Positions 46,157 to 54,495 of a stretch of 64,000 bases of DNA are shown piece after piece. The translations under genes and the position numbers were made by a program. The DNA lies in assembly GCF_000828085.3 (NCBI RefSeq), contig NZ_JXCA02000030.1, positions 100,846 through 164,845 of the forward strand, given 5' to 3'. The notes under the pieces are model-generated. The model was not told the DNA's origin and ran no database searches. It saw only the letters and a program-made list of their open reading frames with translations. This stretch comes from Scytonema tolypothrichoides VB-61278 (GTDB taxonomy: Bacteria; Cyanobacteriota; Cyanobacteriia; Cyanobacteriales; Nostocaceae). Numbering within the stretch: position 1 is the stretch's first letter; the number at the start of each line of letters is the position of its first letter.

Positions 46157-46193
46157 TTAAAAAAACAAAAACCGCAGAGTGCGCTCTGCGGTT
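46157..46193 (-). terminator. Attenuator terminator 1 of aroF
   Basis: On the minus strand AACCGCAGAG (46193-46184) pairs with CTCTGCGGTT (46179-46170), loop of four, followed by TTTGTTTTTTT. It lies between the two leader peptides. Its first four bases are shared with the competing hairpin at 46190-46239. Confidence 0.88.
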
Positions 46194-46239
46194 CACCGGG
46201 CGGTTTCCATTAGGAAACTGAATTCACCCCCGGTGAACC
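46190..46239 (-). promoter_or_regulatory. Putative antiterminator hairpin of attenuator 1
   Basis: On the minus strand GGTTCACCGGG (46239-46229) pairs perfectly over 11 bp with CCCGGTGAACC (46200-46190), with an inner GTTTCC/GGAAAC stem (46218-46213 and 46208-46203). The 5' arm lies in codons 14-18 of leader 1. The 3' arm overlaps the first four bases of terminator 1, so the two folds exclude each other at that point. Confidence 0.75.
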
Positions 46240-46280
46240 ACCTTAAACCAAAAATAAAAATAGGAATGACTGCAATACAT
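46224..46280 (-). CDS. Aromatic-rich leader peptide 1 (MYCSHSYFYFWFKVVHRG)
   Basis: 18 codons plus TGA on the minus strand. Codons 7-12 read Tyr-Phe-Tyr-Phe-Trp-Phe, and Tyr is also at 2. No clear Shine-Dalgarno precedes the ATG. Codons 14-18 contain the 5' arm of the hairpin that competes with terminator 1. It is the first of two such leaders before aroF and its sequence outside the aromatic run is unrelated to the second. Confidence 0.75.
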   Translation of the reverse strand: MYCSHSYFYFWFKVVHRG

Positions 46281-46327
46281 TTGTTCGGCGTTTTATTAGA
46301 TAACTTAATTTACACTCATGTTTCATG

Positions 46328-46356
46328 ACCTTAACATAGAAAACGAGTTCCGTCAA
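46328..46356 (-). promoter_or_regulatory. Candidate aroF promoter
   Basis: On the minus strand TTGACG (46356-46351), 17 bases, then TAAGGT (46333-46328) fit a sigma-70 promoter. Predicted start near 46321, about 40 bases before leader peptide 1, giving a leader of roughly 350 nt before aroF. Confidence 0.5.
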
Positions 46357-46449
46357 GAAAGCCATAACGCCTGAAAAAGCGTTAAGCTTAGTACAATTGG
46401 TGAAAGTTAAGCCATATTGCTAGCATGAGCTAGTAGCTCAACCTAATTA

Positions 46450-46875
46450 AACGTAAAATGTCCGCCCAAGAGCGAAAGGCAGTATAGACGTGTTGCAAGA
46501 GCGTCCGCTTTGCGCTCAGCGGTCAGACAGCGCGAATGACGGCTTTCCAACGCGGCTATGCTCCACTTGGGAAGCCAGTGCGTTGGCGGGGTTCCCGAGT
46601 GACTGCGTTGGGCGGGTTTCCCCACTTGAAGCATGTGGCGTCCCGCTTAAAGCACCTGGCGTGAAACCCCAAGACCCCACTGGCTCCTCACTTGGCGACT
46701 GCGTATCTCCTGAGGCCTATGGCTAACGCCACGGCTTCGCCTAACGGGCACGGCCTCGTGCCGAACGGAGACGCTAAGCGCCAAAGGCGCATGCTGCCCG
46801 TATCTCCTGCGGAGACGCTGCGCTAACGCTAACGCCCTTGGCGCGCCGCAGGCATACCCGAAGGGCTTTCCGTAG
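46450..46875. repeat. Mosaic of GC-rich palindromic repeats
   Basis: About 425 bp with no gene, made of recurring words such as GTATCTCCTGCGGAGACGC, GCTAACGCC, GGGTTCCC and ACGGGCACG, many self-complementary. G+C is far above the flanks. It separates the aroF promoter region from the next gene. Such islands are typical of repeat-rich filamentous cyanobacteria. Confidence 0.7.
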
Positions 46876-47080
46876 ATTCCGTATTTAAATCCCCTAGCAC
46901 TCTATTTATTTATGGGGATATCCAAGCTGAGTTGGTACGTTCTAACCTATGTGTTCTTCTTAAAAAAAAGGTGAATTTTATAGATTTTCTGGCTTACCAT
47001 GCAGGAAGGGCTTTGCTCTACATCTTCCGCTACCTTCTTGCAATAGGGACTAGACTAATTGCTAACACTAGTTTTCTTAA

Positions 47081-47108
47081 TTTTGAATTTTGAATTTTGA
47101 ATTTTGAA
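47081..47108. repeat. Four perfect TTTTGAA heptamers
   Basis: Short tandem repeat of period 7 directly before the next gene (units at 47081, 47088, 47095, 47102). The same four-unit array is at 57774-57801. Confidence 0.85.
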
Positions 47109-47114
47109 TTGTTT

Positions 47115-47603
47115 ATGATGCCCAGGTCCAAAATCCTAACCACATCTTTTCATGATCAAGGAGTTTATCCCTGCCCAGTTTGTCGTGTAGGTAAGATTAG
47201 TCATATGCCATTAATGGAGGCTATGTCTTGTGACTTCTGCCAACAAATTTTTACTGCCAACGTAGAAGAACAGCAAATTAAAATGCCATCCAGACAACCA
47301 CCTCTAATTTGGTATTGGAATGGCTTTAATTGGACAGAAGCGCAAATAGAAGGTGTAGAACTTGGATGGGGCTATGTGATAGCAGCAGTTGTTTTTGTAC
47401 TCCTCCCAACTGTTTTAATTGGGATAGTGGCTTATCATTTTCCACCCCATCCAGAAACTCCCATTACTTGGGTACCATATGTCTGGACAGCATTAACTTT
47501 TGTCTTACATCTAGCAATTATTCTTTGGCTTTTGATTGAAGTTTATCAAATTCCAGTTGGGGCGTATTGGCGAGCTATACGACAGCGTTTTCTTGGTCGA
47601 TGA
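47115..47603 (+). CDS. Zinc-ribbon membrane protein of unknown function
   Basis: 162 residues from the first of two adjacent ATGs (47115, 47118); an upstream TTG at 47097 lies in the heptamer repeat and is unlikely. A small zinc ribbon (YPCPVC, then MSCDFCQQIF) is followed by a PPLIWYWNGFNWT linker and two membrane helices (about 90-115 and 125-150). I do not recognise a function. Relatives of this layout are common hypothetical proteins in cyanobacteria. Confidence 0.65.
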   Translation: MMPRSKILTTSFHDQGVYPCPVCRVGKISHMPLMEAMSCDFCQQIFTANVEEQQIKMPSRQPPLIWYWNGFNWTEAQIEGVELGWGYVIAAVVFVLLPTVLIGIVAYHFPPHPETPITWVPYVWTALTFVLHLAIILWLLIEVYQIPVGAYWRAIRQRFLGR

Positions 47604-48090
47604 TCATGAGAAATATCTACTGTTAAGCCAGATGGAATCACTCTTTGGATAGCTTATAGCGTCTGAGTTAACAACAGATGCTGGAAAATCTTAACGAAGC
47701 TTTATTTTCAAGTATAGAAGTTATATAAGAATGGGAAAAACTATAACAAGCTTAGAAAAAAATCACAAAATGTTAAGGTATATATCATTTTTCATAAAAT
47801 CAAGAAGGAATTCAAATTTCAATGACGCAAAACCTAGGGTTTGATATTTGTTTGTAGAATGCTTACTATATTTCCTTATTCCCTCGAAAGACTGCGTCTG
47901 TTAGCATACAGTTATGCTGTAGTAAAATAGAGAGTCACGATTGCTTAAGTGTGGTTTCCAGCTAAGCAAATATACTAATAAATCTCGGCTTTTAGCCAAA
48001 ATCAACAAACAGCAAAAAAGTTTGACAAATAATGCAGCCGCTAAACGGTTGCATCACTCATAATTAAGATAATTTCCACCGAAACGTCTT
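47604..48090. other. Intergenic region before the DnaJ-pentapeptide gene
   Basis: 487 bp, AT-rich, no gene. Contains a possible promoter (TAGTAAAAT near 47922) for the plus-strand pair that follows. Confidence 0.4.
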
Positions 48091-48801
48091 ATGAGCGAGT
48101 TCGAGCAGTACTATAGAGTTTTGGAATTAGAGCCTGGGGCAACATTTGAGGAAGTGACCCAAGCTTACAAAGATTTGGCTTTTGTATGGCATCCTGATCG
48201 CCTCCCAAAAGACAATAGCCGCTTACAAGAGAAAGCGCAAAAAAAGCTACAAGAAATTAACGAGGCTCGTGAGCAATTACGCTTATCGAAGATGAAGTAT
48301 CAAAGGTTACAATATTCTGCCTCACACTATTCAGCAGCATCTGCACAGAAAAAGCCAACCGAGAAAACCTATCAACATTCAGCACCGTCTGCACAGAAAC
48401 AGCCAACCGAGAAAACCTATCAACCACCACACCCAAACCCAGACTTAAGTGGAAAAGATTATAGTCGGGCAAACTTACAAAACAAAGATTTATCTGGCAG
48501 AAACATGAGTTATGCAAACTTGAGTGGTGCAAATCTCAGTGATACTTTCATGCACAAAGTGAATCTTAGAGGTGCAAATTTGTCTGAGGCAAATTTATTT
48601 AGAGCTAACTTACTTTTAGCTGATCTGAGGGAAGCCAATTTCCGGGGTGCTAATTTAGTTGGAGCAGATTTGAGTGGAGCAGACTTGCGGGGAGCGAACT
48701 TCATGGGAGCGCGGATGAAATCTGGTGACAGACTTCTTGTTAAACTGGTTGGAGCTAACTTAGCTGGGGCAATCATGCCTGATGGCAAAATTTATGAATA
48801 A
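48091..48801 (+). CDS. DnaJ-domain / pentapeptide-repeat fusion protein
   Basis: 236 residues. A J domain at 3-68 has the HPD motif (VWHPDRLPKD). The linker 75-115 contains two copies of a KPTEKTYQHSAPSAQKQP-like repeat, and pentapeptide A(N/D)LSG repeats run about 120-232. The J domain should recruit a DnaK chaperone; the beta-helix may dock it to a target. It is nine bases from the next gene and probably cotranscribed. Confidence 0.85.
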   Translation: MSEFEQYYRVLELEPGATFEEVTQAYKDLAFVWHPDRLPKDNSRLQEKAQKKLQEINEAREQLRLSKMKYQRLQYSASHYSAASAQKKPTEKTYQHSAPSAQKQPTEKTYQPPHPNPDLSGKDYSRANLQNKDLSGRNMSYANLSGANLSDTFMHKVNLRGANLSEANLFRANLLLADLREANFRGANLVGADLSGADLRGANFMGARMKSGDRLLVKLVGANLAGAIMPDGKIYE

Positions 48802-48810
48802 ATTAAGATA

Positions 48811-49635
48811 ATGAACGTTGCGATTATTGGTTGCGGATATGTTGGTTGTACAATTGCTCGGTATTGGCAACACAAAATGACTTTTGTGGTCACCGCTACC
48901 ACAACCACTCCTGAACGTGTCCCTGCGCTGCAAACAGTAGCGCAACGAGTCGGAGTCGTCAAAGGAAATGACCCAGAAGGTCTAAAATCAGTCTTGAAAA
49001 ATCAAGATGTTGTGCTTTTGAGTGTTGGTGCAAAGAGTGCTGATGTTTACGAAGAAACCTATTTACATACTGCTCAAACTTTAGTCTCTCTCCTCAAACA
49101 GATTCCTAGTATACAGCAACTGATATATACAGGGAGCTATGCTGTTTATGGTGACAGACAAGGAGCATGGGTGGATGAAGAATCACCACCAGCACCTGCT
49201 AACCAAAATGGACAAATTATTAGCGATACCGAGCAAGTTTTACTATCAGCATCCAGTACAAACCTCCGTGTTTGTATTTTGCGATTGGGAGGTATTTACG
49301 GTCCAGGTCGAGAATTGGTCAAAATATTTGGTCGATATGCTGGTACAACTCGACCTGGCAATGGGAAGGATACAACAAATTGGATTCACCTGGATGATAT
49401 TGTTGCTGCTATAGAGTTTGCTCGTAGGACTCAACTACAAGGCATTTATAACTTAGTTGATGATGCCCATCTCACAACTGGAGAATTACTTGACGGTTTG
49501 TTTGAAAAACACAATCTACCCAAAGTAACATGGGATTCCTCCCAAGAGAGTAAGCGCCCATATAATGCCAAGGTGTCTAATAAAAAGATGAAAGACGCAG
49601 GATACAACTTGATTCATCCACAGATGATATTTTAA
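48811..49635 (+). CDS. NAD-dependent epimerase/dehydratase-like protein
   Basis: 274 residues, extended-SDR Rossmann fold: N-terminal VAIIGCGYVGCTIAR (GxGxxG type with Cys), TGSYAVYGD with the active-site Tyr region, LRLGGIYGPGRE, and NWIHLDDIVAAI. It resembles YeeZ-type proteins rather than a named sugar epimerase. It probably shares a transcript with the DnaJ-pentapeptide gene. Confidence 0.8.
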   Translation: MNVAIIGCGYVGCTIARYWQHKMTFVVTATTTTPERVPALQTVAQRVGVVKGNDPEGLKSVLKNQDVVLLSVGAKSADVYEETYLHTAQTLVSLLKQIPSIQQLIYTGSYAVYGDRQGAWVDEESPPAPANQNGQIISDTEQVLLSASSTNLRVCILRLGGIYGPGRELVKIFGRYAGTTRPGNGKDTTNWIHLDDIVAAIEFARRTQLQGIYNLVDDAHLTTGELLDGLFEKHNLPKVTWDSSQESKRPYNAKVSNKKMKDAGYNLIHPQMIF

Positions 49636-49723
49636 AGATGATATTTTAAAAGAGTTCTTCTGTCCTATGAATGTTCTGCTCTGCGTCCTATGATTACCTG
49701 GTACAGTTCCTTACTCTTAAACT

Positions 49724-50638
49724 ATGATTACTCAAGAGAAAACAGTATCTCCTACCCAGTTTTACGATTGGAAAAATTATCGCTGCGCCTATGAGGTTGA
49801 TAACCCAAGTCAATCAACTCCTGAGGGTATTCCCTTATTGTTAATACACCCGATTGGTGTTGGATTATCGCGGCAATTTTGGCAGCGTTTTTCCAGCGAA
49901 TGGTATCAACAAGATCGTCGCAATCCTATTTACAATCCCGATTTATTGGGATGCGGTGAAAGCGATATGCCTCATGTTGCTTACACTCCAAGTGATTGGG
50001 CAGAACAGTTGCAACACTTTTTAAACACGGTGGTGCAAAAACCTGTCATTTTGGTCGTACAGGGTGCTTTATTTCCAGTTGCAATTGAATTAGTTCAAAA
50101 AGAACCAGATTTAATAGCCGGACTTGTATTAGCTTGTCCTCCCGGTTGGGCAATCATTACAAAGAAAACACCTCAATGGCAAGATAAACTTATCTGGAAT
50201 CTATTAGATTCGCCTTTGGGTAATGCTTTTTATCGCTATGCCCGAAGAGAAAAGTTTTTGCGTGATTTCTCAACACGTCAACTGTTTGACTCAACAGATG
50301 CAGTTGATGCTGAATGGATAAACACTTTGCAAAAAGGTGCAGCAAATAGTGATAGTCGCCATGCAGTGTTTTCTTTCTTAGCTGGTTTTTGGCGCAAAGA
50401 TTATAGTCAAGCGATCGCTTCTATTAAGCAACCAACGCTGGTCGTTGTTGGGGAAACAGCATCAAATATTAGCCAAGAAGGTAAGCAAGAAAAACCAGAT
50501 GAACGCTTAGCTGATTATCTTGCTTGTTTGCCAAATGGTCGTGGAATTAAAATTCCTGGTCGGAATGTTTTACCATATGAGTCAACTGGCGAGTTTGTTG
50601 GGGCGATCGCACCATTTGTCAATGAAAATTTGAGGTGA
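49724..50638 (+). CDS. Alpha/beta-hydrolase-fold protein without the usual nucleophile
   Basis: 304 residues. The fold is clear: LLLIHPIGVGLSRQFWQRF (oxyanion loop), DLLGCGESDMP, and a late TLVVVGETAS strand. At the nucleophile elbow, where GxSxG is expected, the protein has VVQGALFP, with no serine, aspartate or cysteine at the turn. It may be a non-catalytic binding protein or use different chemistry. It stands alone on the plus strand. Confidence 0.7.
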   Translation: MITQEKTVSPTQFYDWKNYRCAYEVDNPSQSTPEGIPLLLIHPIGVGLSRQFWQRFSSEWYQQDRRNPIYNPDLLGCGESDMPHVAYTPSDWAEQLQHFLNTVVQKPVILVVQGALFPVAIELVQKEPDLIAGLVLACPPGWAIITKKTPQWQDKLIWNLLDSPLGNAFYRYARREKFLRDFSTRQLFDSTDAVDAEWINTLQKGAANSDSRHAVFSFLAGFWRKDYSQAIASIKQPTLVVVGETASNISQEGKQEKPDERLADYLACLPNGRGIKIPGRNVLPYESTGEFVGAIAPFVNENLR

Positions 50639-50784
50639 GTGATACTGCGCAGATGTAATCCAAGCACTCAGTTGATTTTAAAACATCCATAAGAAAATTA
50701 TTGATGCGTTGGCAAGAGGAAATTTACAGGCATCAAAAGCTTATGATAATATTGTCAAATGTATGAACCGTTTTACAAATTTAT

Positions 50785-51819
50785 TCAACAGCTTTTGCCT
50801 GAATTCAAAATTGACTTCACGCTTGTTGAGTCTTTAGAGAGGTTTGGTTCTGCAATTTCTGGCCACCTTTCAAAATTGCGCCTTACCCAATCCATACCTA
50901 CTTCGTTATTTAGCTTAATTTTTTGGGGCGTATTTGGGTAAATTTTCCCCAAAATATCTGTATCTTGCTCAACTATAACTTTGGCAAAGTTGAGAAACGT
51001 CTGTCCCAGAGGCTTAAATACAGGATTTTTAAATATCCCATACATTAATACATAAGTTCGTGTCCGAATTTTAGACTCTGGGACAAACATGTGGATTTGG
51101 GCAACTTTACCCAGTCCGTTTTCTGCATGAGCTATGATTAAAAATGGAAAGTGATTTTCTAAATGAGGCTTCAGAACTTTTGGTAGCAACAACACACTTG
51201 GATTTTTCAGTTTTTCGCCCAAGCTAGTTGCTGCTGTTGGCATTTCAAAAAACGCATGGGAGTGATGCCCGTTATCAATAAACGACTCAAAATTAACTTC
51301 CTCAATCTTAAACAAAGGTCGATGGGTTCCATTTTGGTGATTGTAGTCGTGCATGTTCAGCAGCATACTCAACAAATCAGTCTCCACACTCGTATCAGCT
51401 GTATGACCGATAAACTTATATTTGGAGGCAATTTCATTCAGGATATTAGGAATCGGTATTTTGGGTTCAAAGCCACCGTATGACCAAATAAAATCATCTT
51501 GAATAATCAGTTCTAGCGGTTTGAGTTGTGGTAGAGTTTTCTTGTTGGAACCTGGTAAAACCGTGCAACCTTCACCATCAAACTCAAGTGCATGAAAAGG
51601 ACAGACGACTCCACTGGTTTTATCTTCACGTTCTTGGCACCACCCTTCAGATAACATAGCCCCCATGTGTGGACAAGCATTAGGCAGGGCATTCACTTTG
51701 CCTGTTTTATCTTGCCAAAGGACATAATCACTACCGTAAAGAGATACTTTTTTTGGCTTGTTGACTTCCAACATAGACTTATGTGCCAATAGCCAGGGTG
51801 CACCAGTAAGCATAGACAT
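50785..51819 (-). CDS. Rieske-type aromatic ring-hydroxylating oxygenase
   Basis: 344 residues. The Rieske [2Fe-2S] domain has C-P-H (ACPHMGAMLSEG) and CPFHALEF about 20 residues later. The catalytic domain carries the mononuclear-iron motif D-x2-H-x4-H in NMHDYNHQNGTH. It resembles Rieske oxygenases of the chlorophyllide a oxygenase/Tic55/carnitine-like group; the substrate is unknown. AAGGAG precedes the ATG at 51819. It is divergent from the TetR gene, which may control it across the 260-bp gap. Confidence 0.85.
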   Translation of the reverse strand: MSMLTGAPWLLAHKSMLEVNKPKKVSLYGSDYVLWQDKTGKVNALPNACPHMGAMLSEGWCQEREDKTSGVVCPFHALEFDGEGCTVLPGSNKKTLPQLKPLELIIQDDFIWSYGGFEPKIPIPNILNEIASKYKFIGHTADTSVETDLLSMLLNMHDYNHQNGTHRPLFKIEEVNFESFIDNGHHSHAFFEMPTAATSLGEKLKNPSVLLLPKVLKPHLENHFPFLIIAHAENGLGKVAQIHMFVPESKIRTRTYVLMYGIFKNPVFKPLGQTFLNFAKVIVEQDTDILGKIYPNTPQKIKLNNEVGMDWVRRNFERWPEIAEPNLSKDSTSVKSILNSGKSC

Positions 51820-52079
51820 GGTGTTAAACTCTCCTTATTTAACCAAGTTCACGAATTGGCAATCAAAATTTTACGCAAGCAGATTTGACTTGCGGTGGAT
51901 GTACAACGTATATCTGACCTATGTTGAAATGTCTCGCAATAAGGCAACTCAATTAGGCTCAGGTAGAATCGTCAAAAAAAATGTGACTTATTATTCGCTT
52001 TTATTTTAATTTATGAGTAAAAGATCATATTTGTCAAGAGGAATATTGGAAAGAATGTAACGGTGTAGAGAAGATAACT

Positions 52080-52994
52080 ATGAATTCGCCAAAAAAGAAA
52101 AACGCATCTATGCGCCGTCAACCTAAGCAAAAGCGCAGTCAGGAACGTGTTGATCGCATTTTAGACGCAGCAGCGGAGGTTTTTGATGAAGTGGGTTATG
52201 AGGCGGCGACAACTCATGTGATCGCCACTCGTGCTAACACAGCCATAGGTTCGCTTTACCAGTTTTTTCCAGACAAATTGGCGATTTTCCATGCTTTGGA
52301 ATTGCGTCATGTGCAGCGAGTACACGCTGTATGGGCAAAGCTGAGTCAGCCAGAAATCATTCAACTTCCGTTTGAGACGTTTATCCGCACTTTGGGAACA
52401 ACATTCCAGCAACTTTTTGAGCAGCCCACGTCTCGGATGGTTTTTGTGCAATACTTCACTTCCCAAGCTATCTTCCAAAGCATTGATGATAGCTTTACCG
52501 AGGAAGCGATTAACTTTACAGCAAAACTACTGCAAGCGCGTAATCCCGCTTTGAGTTTTGAACAATGCCATTTACTGGCCCAAGTCTGTACCCATGCCTT
52601 TAATACTTTACTACTCCATGCACTCCGCAGCAATGAAACCCACCGTCAGCAGATTTTTGAGCAAATTGAAGCGTTACTGATAGCATACCTACGCCCTCAC
52701 GTTGGGGATGAAGTTTTGCACAATAAAGTAATGATAGTAATGAAATGTCCTCACTGTGATTCTGAGCGTATTTCTAAAAATGGGCATCGTCATGGCAAGC
52801 AGCGTTACATTTGCAAAGACTGCGGTAAGCAATTCCCTCAAGCTTATTCATTGCAAGGATATGGAGATAAAGTTAAGCAGGAATGTTTGGAACTGTATTG
52901 CAATGGTGTTGGTTTTCGGGAAATTGAAAGAAGAACCGGAGTGTCCCATAATACGGTGATTCATTGGGTGAAGCAGACTGGTACCAGTTCCTAG
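52080..52994 (+). CDS. TetR regulator fused to an IS1 InsA-like fragment
   Basis: 304 residues. Residues 1-215 are a complete TetR-family repressor: HTH in RILDAAAEVFDEVGYEAATTHVIATRANTAIGSLYQFF, then the helical ligand domain. From Met221 the sequence is the N-terminal part of an IS1-family transposase InsA: a zinc ribbon (Cys223, Cys226, Cys245, Cys248: KCPHCDSERI, YICKDCGKQF) and an HTH (GFREIERRTGVSHNTVIHWVK). It then stops after GTSS; no InsB follows. An IS insertion at the 3' end evidently removed the repressor's stop. It is divergent from the Rieske oxygenase gene. Confidence 0.85.
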   Translation: MNSPKKKNASMRRQPKQKRSQERVDRILDAAAEVFDEVGYEAATTHVIATRANTAIGSLYQFFPDKLAIFHALELRHVQRVHAVWAKLSQPEIIQLPFETFIRTLGTTFQQLFEQPTSRMVFVQYFTSQAIFQSIDDSFTEEAINFTAKLLQARNPALSFEQCHLLAQVCTHAFNTLLLHALRSNETHRQQIFEQIEALLIAYLRPHVGDEVLHNKVMIVMKCPHCDSERISKNGHRHGKQRYICKDCGKQFPQAYSLQGYGDKVKQECLELYCNGVGFREIERRTGVSHNTVIHWVKQTGTSS

Positions 52995-53270
52995 CAACCT
53001 ATAGGCTAGAAGTTTAGAGCGACAGGATTTACGCACAAGGTGTCTACTGAGGTCGCAAGAGGTAGGTTTCACCCCGAATCGGATAGTAGTTACTCAGCAA
53101 CTGCGCAGGTCTTCGATCATAGGAATAGACCTGGTAGCCAGCTTACCTTTGGTATCGGTTTTTCTGATAATCAGCCGAAGTTAGGAAAGAGAAGACTGCT
53201 TAAAAATATTTTGTAACAACCTCCTCTCACTTTAGAAATTCTTTGCCAAAGAAGCTGCTTGGCAAATAGC
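52995..53270. other. Intergenic debris after the TetR fusion
   Basis: No gene. GACAGGATTTACGCACAAGG near 53022 resembles a transposon end of cyanobacterial type. TTTGCCAA (53241-53248) and TTGGCAAA (about 53258-53265) form a small hairpin. Confidence 0.35.
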
Positions 53271-53591
53271 TTAAGTATTTTCAGTATTTTGATACTTACT
53301 TTCTAAGAACGAGGTTTGCCGTTCATATGTCGCAGACTCTTTTTCCTCCATGTGACGAACTTGGTTTAAGTCCAATCCCAATAGAAAAAGGTAATGAAGT
53401 ATTGTTAGTACAGTCGCCACAAGACTTAGACGGATCTGAAACGTTTTTAGACGGGATGGACTCACAGAAACTTCTACTGTTTGTATTTTAGGTTTGATTA
53501 AGCCAACATCTCCAAAGACACCAGAGGCTTCACTAAGATAAAATGGAAAGACAATGTATATTTTAAAGCGGCTCAATTGCTCTGGTGTCAC
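53271..53591 (-). CDS. Possible small membrane protein, unknown
   Basis: 106 codons from a GTG at 53591; codon use looks plausible, with one hydrophobic segment (IRLSLVATVLTILHYLFLL, about 52-72). I recognise no family and see no ribosome-binding site, so it may not be a gene. Upstream to 53770 the DNA is very AT-rich. Confidence 0.3.
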   Translation of the reverse strand: MTPEQLSRFKIYIVFPFYLSEASGVFGDVGLIKPKIQTVEVSVSPSRLKTFQIRLSLVATVLTILHYLFLLGLDLNQVRHMEEKESATYERQTSFLESKYQNTENT

Positions 53592-53776
53592 AGAGTTGTT
53601 GGGCTATGTTTTTATATATAACGCTAAATTTAGAACTTGACAACTGCGTGATATTACTAGACCTGCGAATCAAACGACAGTGTAAGTAATAAAACTTTAA
53701 GTAGTAACAATCTAATAGTAAACCTAGAGTAATAACAAAAAAAATAATAACATATATAATATATAACACAGCCAAG

Positions 53777-53848
53777 GCATCTTATGCAGGGGTAGCCAAC
53801 GCATCTTATGCAGGAGGAGGATATGCATCTTGTGCAGATGGGTGTTTA
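53777..53848. repeat. Three 24-bp iteron-like direct repeats
   Basis: GCATCTTATGCAGG begins at 53777 and 53801, and GCATCTTGTGCAGA at 53825, spaced exactly 24 bp. The first two contain the dyad GCAT-CTT-ATGC. They end 33 bp before the wHTH gene and look like a helically phased protein-binding array (operator or iterons). Confidence 0.75.
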
Positions 53849-53881
53849 TAATATGCTTGGGCAGTAAAGCACTAAATTCAT

Positions 53882-54337
53882 ATGTTGTCTGAAGAAAAAA
53901 ACTTTGAAAACTCTAATACTCTATCCGTAGAAAAACTTAAGTCTCCAACTGGAACGAATAAACCTCCTACGTCAGTTGCCTATATCCACGGTTTCTTAGA
54001 TGAATACGGACTAGACCCTTATGAATTTCGTCTTTATGCCCACATGGTTCGCCGAACGGGTGGTAAACCAGAAGGGGTCTTTTTTGCGAGTCTCAAAAAG
54101 ACCGCTGAAATTTGTGATATGAGCGTTCGCAAAGCTCAACAAGCTTTAAAAGTATTGCTTAAAGCAAACCTTTTAAAGCAGACAAAACGTGACGGTCGGA
54201 CAGACGAATACAGAGTGACTTCTACTAGCGAGTGGATCTCGAAGGAGGAATTAGCAAAAATTCGCGAAACTGCAACAAGTAGTAAACCTGATAAAACGAT
54301 AGACACAGCTATACAGACAGATATCGCGTGCGAGTAA
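53882..54337 (+). CDS. Winged-helix (HTH_36-like) DNA-binding protein
   Basis: 151 residues. The core (about 35-120) is a winged helix: LDEYGLDPYEFRLYAHMVRR, VFFASLKKTAEICDMSVRKAQQALKVLLKANLLKQTKRDGRTDEYRVT. This type occurs in plasmid and phage replication or regulatory proteins. The termini are disordered. Three 24-bp direct repeats upstream suggest autoregulation or derivation from a plasmid replication module. No other replication or partition gene is adjacent. Confidence 0.7.
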   Translation: MLSEEKNFENSNTLSVEKLKSPTGTNKPPTSVAYIHGFLDEYGLDPYEFRLYAHMVRRTGGKPEGVFFASLKKTAEICDMSVRKAQQALKVLLKANLLKQTKRDGRTDEYRVTSTSEWISKEELAKIRETATSSKPDKTIDTAIQTDIACE

Positions 54338-54495
54338 CAACCAAACAGAACTTTGAGTAGGTGTTATGTAACGGTAACGGGAGTGAGGCGAAAAAGTTGG
54401 TTCTGGCTTTGGGAGGCGATCGCTCTTGTTAGCGTTACTGTCATTATTAAAACCTTGGATGATTCTAAAGAAATTATTGGGAGGAAGCGATCGCC

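Noticed and set aside
46490-46726. ORFs in the GC-rich mosaic region
   Set aside because: They are translations of palindromic repeats; open on both strands only because of base composition.
47081-47108. TTTTGAA array as a coding start for the next gene (TTG at 47097)
   Set aside because: It is a simple tandem repeat with an identical copy at 57774; two ATGs follow at 47115 and 47118.
53777-53848. Three equally spaced repeats as a possible CRISPR array
   Set aside because: The unit is 24 bp with no variable spacers and no cas genes; the dyad layout fits an operator or iterons.
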